A stretch of DNA of 64,000 bases. It comes from Komagataeibacter melaceti (GTDB lineage Bacteria > Pseudomonadota > Alphaproteobacteria > Acetobacterales > Acetobacteraceae). Within the stretch, counting starts at the first letter, position 1. Each line of letters starts with the position of its first letter. The stretch spans positions 1-64,000 of the forward strand of contig NZ_QUWV01000020.1 in assembly GCF_003403295.1 (NCBI RefSeq), in the 5' to 3' direction. The position numbers were made by a program, and so were the translations under genes. Shown piece after piece: positions 1-8,818 of this stretch. The notes beneath the pieces are model-generated. The model had not been told where the DNA came from, ran no database searches, and was given only the letters and a program-made list of their open reading frames with translations.

Positions 1-812
1 TGCCCACCCCCGATGCCCCCACGCCCCGGGGCGCACCCGGTGGCGATGCGGCGGGGACAGGCCCGGATGGGAGTGGTGGTAGCCAGCCCGGTTCCGGCGG
101 CGGGGCGAGCGAGGTCTATCGCCTCGAGGCCACGGGCCATGTCCATGCCTTCAACACGAACGACCAGGCATGGGGCGACCACGCGGTGTATGACATGGAC
201 CAGGCCATTCTGGTCCTGACCGGCCAGCACCTGAAAATGACCGCGCCACAGGACATCCTGACCGCGCGTGACGTGCTGGAATACCATTCGCACGAGCACA
301 TGTCCGTCGCCCGGGGCAACGCGACCCTGACCACCAATGACGGGCGGCAGATCCGCGCCGATGTCCTTGTCGGCTATGACCGGCCCAAGGCCCAGCGCGG
401 CCACCCCCATGAAAACACGGACAGTACGGGCACCATTCACCCCGACATGGTGCCTGATGCCTCCCAGCCCGACACGGCGCACCATGCTGCTCAGGCCACC
501 CCGGCGGCCGATGAGAAGCCCGCCCCCGGCGCAGGCACGATGGACCACGTGAACGCATTCGGCCATATCGTGATCCGCACCCGCACCGAGACCGTAACGG
601 GCGACCGGGGCGTATATGTGCCCGACACCGGCATTGCCCGGCTGGTGGGCAACGTGCATATCACACGTGGGGAAAATCAGGTCAGTGGCTCCGCGGCCAT
701 CGTGAACATGCATACCGATATCGCGACGCTGACGGACAGCCCCGGTTCACGGGTCAGTGGTCTGGTCATACCGAACCAGGCCGGCAAAGGTGACAAGGGA
801 TCAGCAAAATGA
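1..812 (+). CDS. lptA: LptA/OstA-type LPS transport protein (5' truncated by window edge)
   Basis: Periplasmic bridge protein of the lipopolysaccharide transport machine. The frame is open from base 3, so the true start is outside the window; 269 codons are visible. The repeated short beta segments typical of the OstA fold can be read (ATGHVHAF, LVLTGQHL, ARGNATLT, GDRGVYV, LVGNVHIT). Two stretches interrupt them: a Gly/Pro-rich run in visible residues 1-40 and a His/Asp/Ala-rich run at about 127-181. These make it longer than a compact LptA. The stop overlaps the lptB start as ATGA (809-812), so the two are translationally coupled. The product name rests on fold hints plus the lptB neighbour. 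lptC is probably just upstream, which cannot be seen here. Confidence 0.85.
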   Translation, partial: PTPDAPTPRGAPGGDAAGTGPDGSGGSQPGSGGGASEVYRLEATGHVHAFNTNDQAWGDHAVYDMDQAILVLTGQHLKMTAPQDILTARDVLEYHSHEHMSVARGNATLTTNDGRQIRADVLVGYDRPKAQRGHPHENTDSTGTIHPDMVPDASQPDTAHHAAQATPAADEKPAPGAGTMDHVNAFGHIVIRTRTETVTGDRGVYVPDTGIARLVGNVHITRGENQVSGSAAIVNMHTDIATLTDSPGSRVSGLVIPNQAGKGDKGSAK

Positions 813-1591
813 ACATGACAGCCACGGCGGATGCCCCCGACACCACCAGCGAGCAGGTTGCCCCCCCTTCCACCGGGCTGATCGCCAGCGGCATTGGCAA
901 GAGCTACAAGAAGCGGCAGGTCGTGCGCGATGTCTCGCTACAGGTGCAGCGTGGCGAGGCCGTGGCCCTGCTCGGCCCCAACGGCGCAGGCAAGACCACC
1001 AGCTTCTACATGATCGTGGGGCTGGTGCGGCCCGACATGGGTACCATCACGCTGGATGGCGCGGACATTACCCAGTTGCCCATGTACCGCCGCGCGCGGA
1101 TGGGTATTGGTTACCTGCCACAGGAATCGAGCATCTTCCGTGGGCTGAATGTCGAGCAGAACATCATGGCCGCACTCGAGATTGTCGAATCCGATCCCGA
1201 CCGGCGGCAGACCATGCTTGATGGCCTGCTGGGGGAATTCGGCATTACCCGGCTGCGCCATTCGCCCTCGCTCGCGCTGTCGGGTGGTGAGCGCAGGCGC
1301 CTCGAGATCGCGCGCGCGCTGGCCAGCCAGCCGCATTATGTCCTGCTGGATGAGCCGCTGGCGGGTATCGACCCCATCGCGGTGGGGGAAATCCGCGATC
1401 TGGTCGCCCACCTCAAGGACCGTGGCATTGGCGTGCTGATTACCGACCACAACGTGCGCGAGACGCTGGAAGTGATCGACCGGGCCTACATCATGCATAG
1501 CGGGCAGGTTCTGACGGAGGGGCGGCCCGAGGAAATCGTGGCGAACGAGGATGTGCGCCGCGTCTATCTTGGTGAAAAATTCACCCTTTAG
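809..1591 (+). CDS. lptB: LPS export ABC transporter ATP-binding protein LptB
   Basis: Cytoplasmic ATPase that powers LPS extraction from the inner membrane together with LptF, LptG and LptC. All ABC motifs are present in 260 aa: Walker A GPNGAGKT (56-63), Q-loop in GYLPQE (Q105), signature LSGGE (157-161), Walker B YVLLDEP (177-183) with the catalytic Glu, and H-loop in TDHNV (H214). A 20-residue polar N-terminal extension precedes the domain. The start overlaps the lptA stop by four bases. In many Alphaproteobacteria rpoN follows lptB; here hpf follows directly after about 280 bp. Confidence 0.97.
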   Translation: MNMTATADAPDTTSEQVAPPSTGLIASGIGKSYKKRQVVRDVSLQVQRGEAVALLGPNGAGKTTSFYMIVGLVRPDMGTITLDGADITQLPMYRRARMGIGYLPQESSIFRGLNVEQNIMAALEIVESDPDRRQTMLDGLLGEFGITRLRHSPSLALSGGERRRLEIARALASQPHYVLLDEPLAGIDPIAVGEIRDLVAHLKDRGIGVLITDHNVRETLEVIDRAYIMHSGQVLTEGRPEEIVANEDVRRVYLGEKFTL

Positions 1592-1870
1592 GCTTACGGG
1601 TGGCAACCTGTAGCGGCAGGCGGGCATACAAGGCCCCTGCCGCATAAAAACCTGTCCCCTTTCATGCAAGGAAGGCATGGACAGCCACGGTGCAACCATG
1701 CCCAAATGAACCCGTTCGGGATCGTGTGCCCGACTGGTACAACGCAACAGCCACTATCATGCAGGCCGTACGGGAGCAGGAACGTCCCCCTTATACATAG
1801 CCATAGGTAACCGACGGTATCCCGCCCCCCGCACGTGACTGCGCTGTGATCATGTAAGGAGTTGCCCCTT
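1592..1870 (+). other. lptB-hpf intergenic region with two stem-loops
   Basis: No gene is seen. Two inverted repeats can be read: GCGGCAGG/CCTGCCGC (1613-1620 with 1636-1643) soon after the lptB stop, and GGCATGG/CCATGCC (1674-1680 with 1696-1702). Neither is followed by a T-run on the plus strand, so calling them terminators would be speculative. The hpf Shine-Dalgarno AAGGAG is at 1856-1861. Confidence 0.5.
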
Positions 1871-2491
1871 ATGCACATCAGTGTTGCCGGAAAGCAGATT
1901 GACCTGTCCGATGCCCTGAAACACCGGGTAAGCGCCCATCTGGACCGTATTTCGGAAAAGTATTTCGGTCAGGCGATGGAAGCGCGCGTCACTTTCAGCC
2001 GCGCCCGCTCGTTTTTTACCTGTGACATCAATATCCACGCCACGCGCGGCCTGACCCTGCGTGGCGAGGGCGAGGCCGCTGATGCCCATTCCGCCTTTGA
2101 TGATGCAGCGGAACACATTGCCCGCCGCCTGCGCCGCTATCACCGCAAGGCCACCAACCACGGGCACATGAAAGCCCGCCAGCAGGTGCCCGAAATGGGG
2201 CGGGGCTACGTCCTGCGCCCCGGCATGGTCGAGGCCGCCACCGAGGAGGAAACCCCGGTTGAGGAGGAGGACACAGCCCTGCCCGCGACCGGCCCCTACG
2301 CCACTATCATTGCCGAGCACCCCACCGAAATTCCGACCCTGAGCGTGAGCGAGGCGGTCATGCGCCTTGACCTGGCGGACAGCCATATCCAGCTTTTCCG
2401 CAACAGCGCGACCGACACGGTCAATGTGCTTTACCGCAGGCCGGACGGAAATATCGGCTGGCTCGACCCGACGGGCGTGCAGACCCACTGA
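1871..2491 (+). CDS. hpf: Ribosome hibernation promoting factor, long form (HPF/RaiA)
   Basis: Binds the 30S subunit and dimerises 70S ribosomes into inactive 100S particles in stationary phase. The 206-aa product has the N-terminal sigma-54 modulation/S30EA beta-alpha-beta domain (residues 1-100), an acidic linker (around 125-140) and the C-terminal dimerisation domain (about 150-203, with LYRRPDGNIGW), which defines the long form. The ATG at 1871 is chosen because AAGGAG lies 9 nt before it; an in-frame TTG at 1862 has no such site. In many relatives this gene sits between rpoN and ptsN; neither is present here. Confidence 0.95.
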   Translation: MHISVAGKQIDLSDALKHRVSAHLDRISEKYFGQAMEARVTFSRARSFFTCDINIHATRGLTLRGEGEAADAHSAFDDAAEHIARRLRRYHRKATNHGHMKARQQVPEMGRGYVLRPGMVEAATEEETPVEEEDTALPATGPYATIIAEHPTEIPTLSVSEAVMRLDLADSHIQLFRNSATDTVNVLYRRPDGNIGWLDPTGVQTH

Positions 2492-2510
2492 ACAGCCTCA
2501 CCAATGAAAA

Positions 2511-2543
2511 ATGGCCCTGCCCGGTTCATCCGGGCAGGGCCAT
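2511..2543 (-). terminator. Rho-independent terminator of the hsp20-DUF1150 operon
   Basis: A perfect 14-bp stem, ATGGCCCTGCCCGG paired with CCGGGCAGGGCCAT, has a 5-nt loop (2525-2529). Read on the minus strand it is followed at once by TTTTCATT, as expected for an intrinsic terminator. It lies between convergent hpf and the DUF1150 gene and may also stop plus-strand transcripts. Confidence 0.85.
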
Positions 2544-2567
2544 CGCGCCATCTGGCATGTTGAAAGG

Positions 2568-2831
2568 CTAGTGGAGCGGGACCGGTATCATCTCATGGCT
2601 GAGGATGGCGTTGATCGCCGCGTCACGGTCATCGGTCACGGCCATGGGGGTGCCGTCGGCCGCGTGGATGGTGAAGGCATTCGCCCCATCCACCTTGACC
2701 GCACGGATATAGGCCACCGATTCCACACCCAGGCCGCGCAGTTCACCGATGCTGATTTCATGCGGGTTGCCGACCGGCGTTTCCGGCTCGTTGTGCAGCA
2801 GTACCCGACCATTCTGTGTTGTCACTCTCAT
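2568..2831 (-). CDS. DUF1150 family protein
   Basis: Small acidic protein of 87 aa from the alphaproteobacterial DUF1150 family, function unknown. It includes the segments NPHEISIGELRGLGVESVAYI and ADGTPMAVTDDRDAA. The family commonly sits next to a small heat-shock gene, as here (82 bp downstream of hsp20, same strand). The ATG at 2831 is preferred over longer starts because a strong AGGAG lies 8 nt upstream. Co-transcription with hsp20 from the RpoH-like promoter suggests a heat-stress role. That is inferred from context. Confidence 0.8.
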   Translation of the reverse strand: MRVTTQNGRVLLHNEPETPVGNPHEISIGELRGLGVESVAYIRAVKVDGANAFTIHAADGTPMAVTDDRDAAINAILSHEMIPVPLH

Positions 2832-2913
2832 CGCGTCATCTCCTGCATCATGAAGGGGGAAGCCCCTTCCCATCTGCATCGCAACATGGGTCGTTACATT
2901 ACGGCGCAGGCTG

Positions 2914-3414
2914 TCACTCCTCGTCAATCACCCTCACGACACGTTGCTTGCGCCCGGCGGGCACATCCACCACCGGCGGCACGCGTTCATGCGGCGGCGC
3001 CACGGGCGGGCGGGTGATCTCGATCTTGCGTACACGGACTTCAGGCTGCGGGCGTTGCAGTTCGATATGCAGCAGCCCGTTATCAAGCCACGCACCACCA
3101 ACCTCGATTCCCTCGGCCAGTACGAACGCCTTCTGGAACTGGCGCGCCGCTATGCCACGATGCAGGAAAATCCGGCCCTGCCCGTCATCACTCTGCCGCC
3201 CGCGAATGACGAGCTGGTTGTCTTCCTGCGTGATGTGCAGGTCTTCCATCACGAACCCGGCCACTGCCAGCGTGATGCGCAGTGTCGTTGGACTGACCTG
3301 CTCTATGTTATAGGGCGGATACCCGTCCGACGCATTTTTCGATGCGCGTTCCAGCATCTGCTCCAGATGGTCAAACCCCAGAAACATGGGTGACCCGAAA
3401 ACTCTTCCCGACAA
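2914..3414 (-). CDS. Small heat-shock protein, Hsp20/alpha-crystallin family
   Basis: ATP-independent holdase chaperone that binds unfolding cytoplasmic proteins. The alpha-crystallin domain runs from about residue 30 (GYPPYNIEQ) to 135, including LRITLAVAGF, DNQLVIRG and the later HIELQRP; the C-terminal tail is Pro/Arg rich. The start is a judgement: a TTG at 3414 has AGAGGAGG 5 nt upstream and gives an N-terminus SGRVFGSPMFLGFDHLE like related IbpA-type proteins (166 aa). The ATG at 3387 (157 aa) has only a weak site. The gene lies downstream of an RpoH-like promoter, with DUF1150 following. Confidence 0.92.
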   Translation of the reverse strand: MSGRVFGSPMFLGFDHLEQMLERASKNASDGYPPYNIEQVSPTTLRITLAVAGFVMEDLHITQEDNQLVIRGRQSDDGQGRIFLHRGIAARQFQKAFVLAEGIEVGGAWLDNGLLHIELQRPQPEVRVRKIEITRPPVAPPHERVPPVVDVPAGRKQRVVRVIDEE

Positions 3415-3492
3415 ATCGGCCTCCTCTGCTCGAGCGAGACAAGAAACGGAGAAAACGGACCCGAAACGGCATCCGCCTCCCGTCCCTTCACG

Positions 3493-3520
3493 ATATGGGA
3501 GAATAACAGGCATACGCAAG
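3493..3520 (-). promoter_or_regulatory. RpoH (sigma-32)-like promoter of hsp20
   Basis: On the minus strand CTTGCG (-35, at 3515-3520) and CTCCCATAT (-10, at 3493-3501) are separated by 13 nt. This resembles the heat-shock consensus CTTGAA-N12/13-CCCCATNT and sits about 80 nt upstream of the proposed hsp20 TTG start. Function is inferred from position and match. Confidence 0.6.
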
Positions 3521-3613
3521 GGGACCCCATACGAAAGGCGAACAGCACCGCCATCGGCTTTTTGGCGCCATCACCTCTGGCATCGCACAGGCGGAAACGC
3601 TAAATGGCGAACT

Positions 3614-4156
3614 ATGATTGATCATGATGTCATCGCTCAGGCGACCCCCATGCCGATCCTGGTCGCACCCCAGGCGGTCCTGCGCCAGAAAACCCGCCTT
3701 GTCCGCCCCGAGGACATGAGCGAACTGCGCACCACCATCCCCCGCATGTTCTCCGCCATGTACCAGGCCCCCGGCATCGGGCTGGCCGCCCCGCAGGTGG
3801 GGCTGGGCCTGCGCTTCGCCATTGTGGACGTGTCCGACAGGGATGAAGGCCGCAACCCGATCGTGCTGATCAACCCCGAGGTGATTGCCGAGACGGACAG
3901 CATGGCCGCGCGGGAGGAGGGCTGCCTGTCCCTGCCCAACCAGTATGCCGAAGTCATCCGCCCCGAGGCCGTGCGCGTGCGCTATCAGGACATGGAGGGC
4001 AAGCGCCATGAACTCGAGGCCGATGGCCTGCTGGCCACCTGCCTGCAGCATGAGATCGACCACCTGGAGGGCATCCTGTTCGTTGATCACCTGTCCACGC
4101 TCAAGCGCAACATGATCATGCGCCGGCTGGCCAAGGAACAGCGCCAGAAGCACTGA
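3614..4156 (+). CDS. def: Peptide deformylase
   Basis: Metalloenzyme that removes the N-formyl group from nascent proteins. The 180-aa product has all three motifs: GIGLAAPQ (54-61), EGCLS (102-106, metal ligand C104) and HEIDH (146-150, two metal His and the catalytic Glu). The ATG at 3614 gives a normal-length N-terminus; no strong Shine-Dalgarno is seen, and an in-frame ATG at 3650 is possible. It leads the plus-strand group def-fmt-truA, pairing deformylation with formylation. Confidence 0.97.
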   Translation: MIDHDVIAQATPMPILVAPQAVLRQKTRLVRPEDMSELRTTIPRMFSAMYQAPGIGLAAPQVGLGLRFAIVDVSDRDEGRNPIVLINPEVIAETDSMAAREEGCLSLPNQYAEVIRPEAVRVRYQDMEGKRHELEADGLLATCLQHEIDHLEGILFVDHLSTLKRNMIMRRLAKEQRQKH

Positions 4157-4231
4157 CCCCGCCCGCGCCCACCTGCCGGAGCCTGACGTGAGCGGACGGT
4201 TCCGGCCCAGCCTGAACGGACCCCACACCAC

Positions 4232-5167
4232 ATGCGACTGGCCTTCATGGGCACGCCCGACTTTGCCGTACCGGCCCTGCATGCCCTGCACGCGGCCGGG
4301 CACGAGATCGTAACCGTCTATAGCCAGCCCCCCCGCCCGGCGGGCCGGGGGAAGAAACTGCGCCCCTCCCCCGTGCATGAGGCGGCGCTGGCGCTGGGCA
4401 TTCCGGTACGCACGCCAGCGGGCCTGCGCCGCAATACGGAAGAACAGGCGCATTTCCGTGCCCTGCAACTGGATGCCGCCGTGGTCGCGGCCTACGGACT
4501 GATCCTGCCCGCCACGATGCTGGACGCCCCCGTTCACGGCTGCCTGAACATCCATGCCAGCCTGCTGCCGCGCTGGCGGGGGGCCGCCCCCATACAGGCC
4601 GCCATACTGGCCGGTGACAGTGAAAGCGGTGTCACCATCATGCAGATGGATGCCGGGCTGGATACGGGCGCCATGCTGCTGCGCGACCGCGTGGCGCTGA
4701 CGGAGCATACCACCGCCACCAGCCTGCATGATGATCTGGCCGCCATGGGGGGCCGCCTGATCGTGGAAGCCCTGCGCCTGCTGCCCACGACCGGCACGCC
4801 GCAGCCGGAAACCGGCGTGACTTACGTGCAGCGCCTGAGCCGGGAGGACGGGCGCATTGACTGGACCAGCCCCGCCATCCAGATCGACCGACAGGTCCGT
4901 GCCCTGACCCCGTGGCCCGGCACGTTTACCGTGCTGGACGGGCAGGTCATCAAGATCGGTGCGGCAATCCCCGCACCCGGCACGACACAGGCCCAGCCGG
5001 GCACGGTTGTGGATGACCGCCTGCTTGTAGCCTGTGGCGCGGGCACGCTGCTGCGCATCACCCGCCTGCAACGCCCCGGGCGTGGCATGATGGATACGGC
5101 CGACTTCCTGCGTGGGCAGGCTGTCCCCCCCGGCACATGCTTCGGCACGGAGGCAGGCGATGCCTGA
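4232..5167 (+). CDS. fmt: Methionyl-tRNA formyltransferase
   Basis: Formylates initiator Met-tRNA with 10-formyl-tetrahydrofolate. The 311-aa product opens with the Rossmann-like [14 protein letters not shown]. It carries the catalytic block N106-I-H108 followed by [13 protein letters not shown] (110-122) and D145 in GLDTGA, then a C-terminal OB-like tRNA-binding domain from about residue 205. It lies 75 bp after def. Its end overlaps the truA start by 8 bp, consistent with one transcript. Confidence 0.98.
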   Translation: MRLAFMGTPDFAVPALHALHAAGHEIVTVYSQPPRPAGRGKKLRPSPVHEAALALGIPVRTPAGLRRNTEEQAHFRALQLDAAVVAAYGLILPATMLDAPVHGCLNIHASLLPRWRGAAPIQAAILAGDSESGVTIMQMDAGLDTGAMLLRDRVALTEHTTATSLHDDLAAMGGRLIVEALRLLPTTGTPQPETGVTYVQRLSREDGRIDWTSPAIQIDRQVRALTPWPGTFTVLDGQVIKIGAAIPAPGTTQAQPGTVVDDRLLVACGAGTLLRITRLQRPGRGMMDTADFLRGQAVPPGTCFGTEAGDA

Positions 5168-5981
5168 AGCCTCCGCCCCCCGCCCCGGTGACGCCGCACC
5201 GCCATCCGTATGCCGGTGGGCCGTGCTGATGGAATATGATGGCCGCGACTTCATCGGCTGGCAGCGCCAGCCGGTGGATAGCCTCATATCCATACAGGGC
5301 CTGCTGGAAGGGGCCGCGCGCAAGCTCACCGCAGGCCGGAACGTGCCCAGCATCACCGCCGGACGGACCGATGCAGGCGTGCATGCCAGCGGGCAGGTCG
5401 CGCATCTGGATTTTCCCGCCGATGTCACGCTGTCCAGCGCGACGGTGCGCGACGGGCTGAATTTCTACATGAAGCCGCACCCGGTGGTCATCCTCATGGC
5501 GCGTCCGGTGCTGCCGCAGTGGAATGCCCGCTTTTCCGCCAATGCGCGCGCCTATCGCTACCGTATCCTCAACCGCGCGGCGCGCCCGGCGCTGGAGGTG
5601 GGGCGCGTCTGGCACGTCAAGTCACCGCTGGATGTCTCGCTGATGCAGCAGGCCGCCAGCGCGTTGAGGGGGCGGCATGATTTCACATCCTTCCGCGCCA
5701 CGGCCTGTCAGGCCCGCAGCCCCATACGCACGCTCGACCAACTCGATGTGCGGCGAGAGGGCGAATATGTCGTGATCGAAACGCGGGCCCGCTCGTTCCT
5801 GCACCATCAGGTCCGCAACATGGCGGGCACGCTGAAACTGGTGGGCGAAGGCCGATGGGCGCCCGAACGTGTGGAACAGGCCCTTGCCGCGCGTGACCGC
5901 CGGGCCGCTGGCCCCACCGCCCCGCCAGACGGGCTATGCCTGACGGAAGTGGGGTACGAGGACAACCCCTTCACCCGCTAG
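5160..5981 (+). CDS. truA: tRNA pseudouridine(38-40) synthase TruA
   Basis: Converts uridines 38-40 of the anticodon arm to pseudouridine. It has 273 aa. The catalytic Asp is D71 in GRTDAGVHA (68-76). Also visible are the family segments [23 protein letters not shown] and [14 protein letters not shown]. The ATG at 5160, inside the end of fmt, is chosen because GGAGG lies 6 nt upstream; longer in-frame starts would run deep into fmt. Confidence 0.97.
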   Translation: MPEASAPRPGDAAPPSVCRWAVLMEYDGRDFIGWQRQPVDSLISIQGLLEGAARKLTAGRNVPSITAGRTDAGVHASGQVAHLDFPADVTLSSATVRDGLNFYMKPHPVVILMARPVLPQWNARFSANARAYRYRILNRAARPALEVGRVWHVKSPLDVSLMQQAASALRGRHDFTSFRATACQARSPIRTLDQLDVRREGEYVVIETRARSFLHHQVRNMAGTLKLVGEGRWAPERVEQALAARDRRAAGPTAPPDGLCLTEVGYEDNPFTR

Positions 5982-5984
5982 CAC

Positions 5985-6006
5985 CCCGCCCCTGCACCGG
6001 GGCGGG
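5985..6006. terminator. Hairpin between convergent truA and a membrane-protein gene
   Basis: CCCGCCCC (5985-5992) pairs with GGGGCGGG (5999-6006) across a 6-nt loop, immediately after the truA stop and just before the 3' end of the minus-strand gene. It has no T-run, so termination is inferred from placement. Confidence 0.45.
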
Positions 6007-6014
6007 CGCGGATG

Positions 6015-6659
6015 TCAGTGGCCGCCGCCCTGCTGCTGCATGAGCAGGGGATACAGGAATTCGTGCCAGGCTCGCTGATCGGGTGAGAACAGCGCCGTCA
6101 CGGCGGCCAGCAGCCCAAGGCTGCCAATAATGGCCAGCACCAGCAGCACGGCCTGCCCGCGCCGCAGCAGCAGCCCCACCCGTGCCACGTACCATGTCAG
6201 CCACAGGCTGTAGGCGAACTCGATCCCGTTCAGGATCAGTTCACCCGTGGGCGATTCCAGCAACTGCGGCGACGCCAGCGCCATCAGCAGCGCCACCACC
6301 AGCCCCGCAAGCAGCGTGACCCAGTCCGTCCACCATGCGGCGGTGATATAGCGCAGCCACAGCCCCTCGCGCTTCCAGCGCTTCGCCAGCGCATGGGTCA
6401 CCACCGCGGGCAGCAGGATCAGGCATAGTGCAAACAGCACCTTGACCCCGCTTATGGGCTGCGGGGCATAGCCAATGGTCAGCCCGCCGCCAACCAGCCA
6501 CAGCGCAAGCCGCGGCGCCAGCGCCGACAGCACGGAATCGCGCGTATTGCCGAAATAGGCGATACCTTCCGCACGGCCCCGCCCGAGCAGCAGCATTCCC
6601 CGGAGGATACCGCCTAGCCCCGCTCCATTCGGGTCGGGAGATGGGCCGCGTTCAGACAT
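6015..6659 (-). CDS. Conserved integral membrane protein, function unknown
   Basis: The 214-aa product has about five hydrophobic segments (for example LALWLVGGGLTIGYA, VLFALCLILLPAVV, WVTLLAGLVVALLMALA, LVLAIIGSLGLLAAVTALF) and a charged N-terminus. No catalytic motif or named domain is recognised. Its ATG overlaps the dapE stop by one base (TAATG), so it is probably translated with dapE. That gives no clear functional hint. Confidence 0.8.
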   Translation of the reverse strand: MSERGPSPDPNGAGLGGILRGMLLLGRGRAEGIAYFGNTRDSVLSALAPRLALWLVGGGLTIGYAPQPISGVKVLFALCLILLPAVVTHALAKRWKREGLWLRYITAAWWTDWVTLLAGLVVALLMALASPQLLESPTGELILNGIEFAYSLWLTWYVARVGLLLRRGQAVLLVLAIIGSLGLLAAVTALFSPDQRAWHEFLYPLLMQQQGGGH

Positions 6660-7828
6660 TAGCGCATTACCTTTTCAAGAAAACCGGCATAGATCGCCGT
6701 CAACTGCTTCAGGTCGGCCAGACTGACATGCTCGTCCGCCTTGTGCATGCTCGTTCCCACCAGCCCGAATTCGGCCACGGGGCAGTAACGGCTGATGAAG
6801 CGGGCATCGGACGTGCCGCCCCCCGTATCAAGCCGGGGCACCTGGCCGGTCACGTCGCGCACGGCGGCCCGCAGCGCCTCCACCGGTTCATGTGGTTCGG
6901 TCAGGAAGGATTCGCCACTGATCGCGATGTGAATGTCAGCCCCCGGGGCATGCCGGGCGGTAACGGTACGTATCCAGCCCGACAGATCCGCCCCGGTATG
7001 CAGGTCATTGAAGCGGATGTTCAGCCGCGCCACAGCCCGGGCGGGAATGACATTGGTGGCCGTGTTGCCCACATCAATGCTCGTGACCTGCAGGCTGGAG
7101 GGCTCGAACCACTCGCTGCCCGTATCCAGCGGGGCCGCCGTCAGTTCACCCAGTAGCGCCAGAAGCCGGTGCACGGGATTATCCGCGCGGTGCGGATAGG
7201 CCACATGCCCCTGCGTTCCGTTGACGGTGATGCGGGCGTTCAGGCTGCCACGCCGGCCGATCTTGATGACCTCCCCCATCCCGGCAGGATTGGTCGGTTC
7301 ACCCACAAGGCAGAAATCGGGTATCTGCCCCTGCTTTTCTATCCATTCCAGCACGCGCACGGTGCCGTTGGTGGCGGGGCCTTCCTCATCACCGGTAATG
7401 AGCAGGCTGATCGAACCCTGTGGCCGTGGATGCCGGTTCAGGTACAGCCTGACCGCCGCGACAAAGGCGGCGATGCCACCCTTCATGTCGCACGCGCCGC
7501 GCCCGAACAGGATGCCGCCATGGATTTCCCCACCAAAGGGGTCATGACTCCAGTCAGCATCCCCCACGGGCACCACATCCGTATGCCCGGCAAAGCACAG
7601 ATGGGGCTGGCCGGTGCCAATGCGCGCGAACAGGTTGGGCGTGCGGGCCGCGCCCTCGCCAAACGGCAGAAGGGTCACGCTGAAGCCGATCCGCTCCAGC
7701 ACAGCGGCCAGCGCGGCAATGCCGCAGCCATCATCGGGCGTGACGGAAGGGCAGCGGATCAGGTCACGCGCGAGGGTGACAACACCACCGGGGTCCTGTT
7801 CCGTGATGGCCATTCCGTCATCGCTCAT
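6659..7828 (-). CDS. dapE: Succinyl-diaminopimelate desuccinylase
   Basis: M20-family zinc amidohydrolase that removes succinate from N-succinyl-LL-2,6-diaminopimelate in the succinylase branch of lysine and meso-DAP synthesis. In 389 aa it shows H82-T-D84 in FAGHTDVVP, D114 in GRGACDMKGG and the E148-E149 pair in TGDEEG; these provide metal ligands and the general base. A dimerisation lid domain lies between about 180 and 290. It follows dapD by 5 bp, so the two consecutive succinylase enzymes share a transcript. Confidence 0.97.
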   Translation of the reverse strand: MSDDGMAITEQDPGGVVTLARDLIRCPSVTPDDGCGIAALAAVLERIGFSVTLLPFGEGAARTPNLFARIGTGQPHLCFAGHTDVVPVGDADWSHDPFGGEIHGGILFGRGACDMKGGIAAFVAAVRLYLNRHPRPQGSISLLITGDEEGPATNGTVRVLEWIEKQGQIPDFCLVGEPTNPAGMGEVIKIGRRGSLNARITVNGTQGHVAYPHRADNPVHRLLALLGELTAAPLDTGSEWFEPSSLQVTSIDVGNTATNVIPARAVARLNIRFNDLHTGADLSGWIRTVTARHAPGADIHIAISGESFLTEPHEPVEALRAAVRDVTGQVPRLDTGGGTSDARFISRYCPVAEFGLVGTSMHKADEHVSLADLKQLTAIYAGFLEKVMR

Positions 7829-7833
7829 GCCGT

Positions 7834-8682
7834 TCAGCCGCGCAGCAGGTCGTTGATCGACGTCTTGGAGCGGGTGCGCTCATCCACGCGCTTAACGATC
7901 ACGGCGCAATCCAGCGACGGCAGCGGCTTGCCATCGGCCGATGTCGCCTGGCGCGGCGGCAGCGTGCCGGGCACGACCACGGAATAGGCCGGGACGCGGC
8001 CCATGAAGACCTCACCCGTGGCGCGGTCCACGATCTTGGTGGAGGCGCCAAGGAACACGCCCATGGACAGCACGCTGCCACGTTCGACCACCACGCCTTC
8101 CGCCACTTCGGAACGTGCGCCGATGAAGCAGCCGTCCTCGATAATGACGGGTGCGGCCTGCAGCGGCTCCAGCACGCCGCCAATCCCGACGCCACCGCTG
8201 ATGTGGCAGTTCTTGCCGATCTGCGCGCAGCTACCGATCGTAACCCACGTATCGACCATCGTGCCGCTATCGACATACGCACCGGCGTTGACAAAGCTGG
8301 GCATGAGCACGACACCCGGCGCGATGAAGGCCGAACGGCGCACGATGGAACCCGGCACCGCACGGAAGCCCGCACCAGCAAATGCCGCCTGGTCCCAGCC
8401 CGCGAATTTCAGCGGTACCTTGTCATAGCTCGGCGCACCGGCGCCACCACCTTCAACCAGGCGGTTGTCATTGAGGCGGAAGGACAGCAGCACGGCCTTT
8501 TTCAGCCATTCATTGACAACCCAGCCATCGGCCCCCGGTGTCGCGACACGCAGCTTGCCGGAATCCAGCGCCGAAAGCGCGGCCTCAACGGCATCACGGT
8601 CAGCGCCGGTGGTGGCGGTGGACAGCGTCTCGCGACGCTCCCACAGGGCCTCGATCTGGCTCTGGAGGGATGTATCGGTCAT
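7834..8682 (-). CDS. dapD: 2,3,4,5-tetrahydropyridine-2,6-dicarboxylate N-succinyltransferase
   Basis: Transfers succinate from succinyl-CoA to tetrahydrodipicolinate. The 282-aa product has a helical N-terminal domain and a left-handed beta-helix of hexapeptide repeats from about 100 to 240 ([51 protein letters not shown]). The ATG at 8682 ([14 protein letters not shown]) has AGGA about 12 nt upstream and fits family length better than an upstream in-frame start. dapE follows directly; argB is 136 bp upstream. Confidence 0.97.
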   Translation of the reverse strand: MTDTSLQSQIEALWERRETLSTATTGADRDAVEAALSALDSGKLRVATPGADGWVVNEWLKKAVLLSFRLNDNRLVEGGGAGAPSYDKVPLKFAGWDQAAFAGAGFRAVPGSIVRRSAFIAPGVVLMPSFVNAGAYVDSGTMVDTWVTIGSCAQIGKNCHISGGVGIGGVLEPLQAAPVIIEDGCFIGARSEVAEGVVVERGSVLSMGVFLGASTKIVDRATGEVFMGRVPAYSVVVPGTLPPRQATSADGKPLPSLDCAVIVKRVDERTRSKTSINDLLRG

Positions 8683-8818
8683 GTTTGCAAAATCCTGTAT
8701 GGGGCTGCTCCCCCCGGCGGAAGCCACCGGGGCCGGATCAATTTGACTGCGGACCATGCGAAGGATCATGGGCAATGTCAACGATTGCCCCGATCCCCCC
8801 TGCCATGGATACAGCCGG

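Noticed and set aside
3488-5428. A 646-codon open frame on the minus strand opposite def-fmt-truA
   Set aside because: It lies antisense to three genes with complete catalytic motifs. Its translation is low-complexity (Gly, Gln, Arg, His) with no domain. High G+C favours such long antisense frames.
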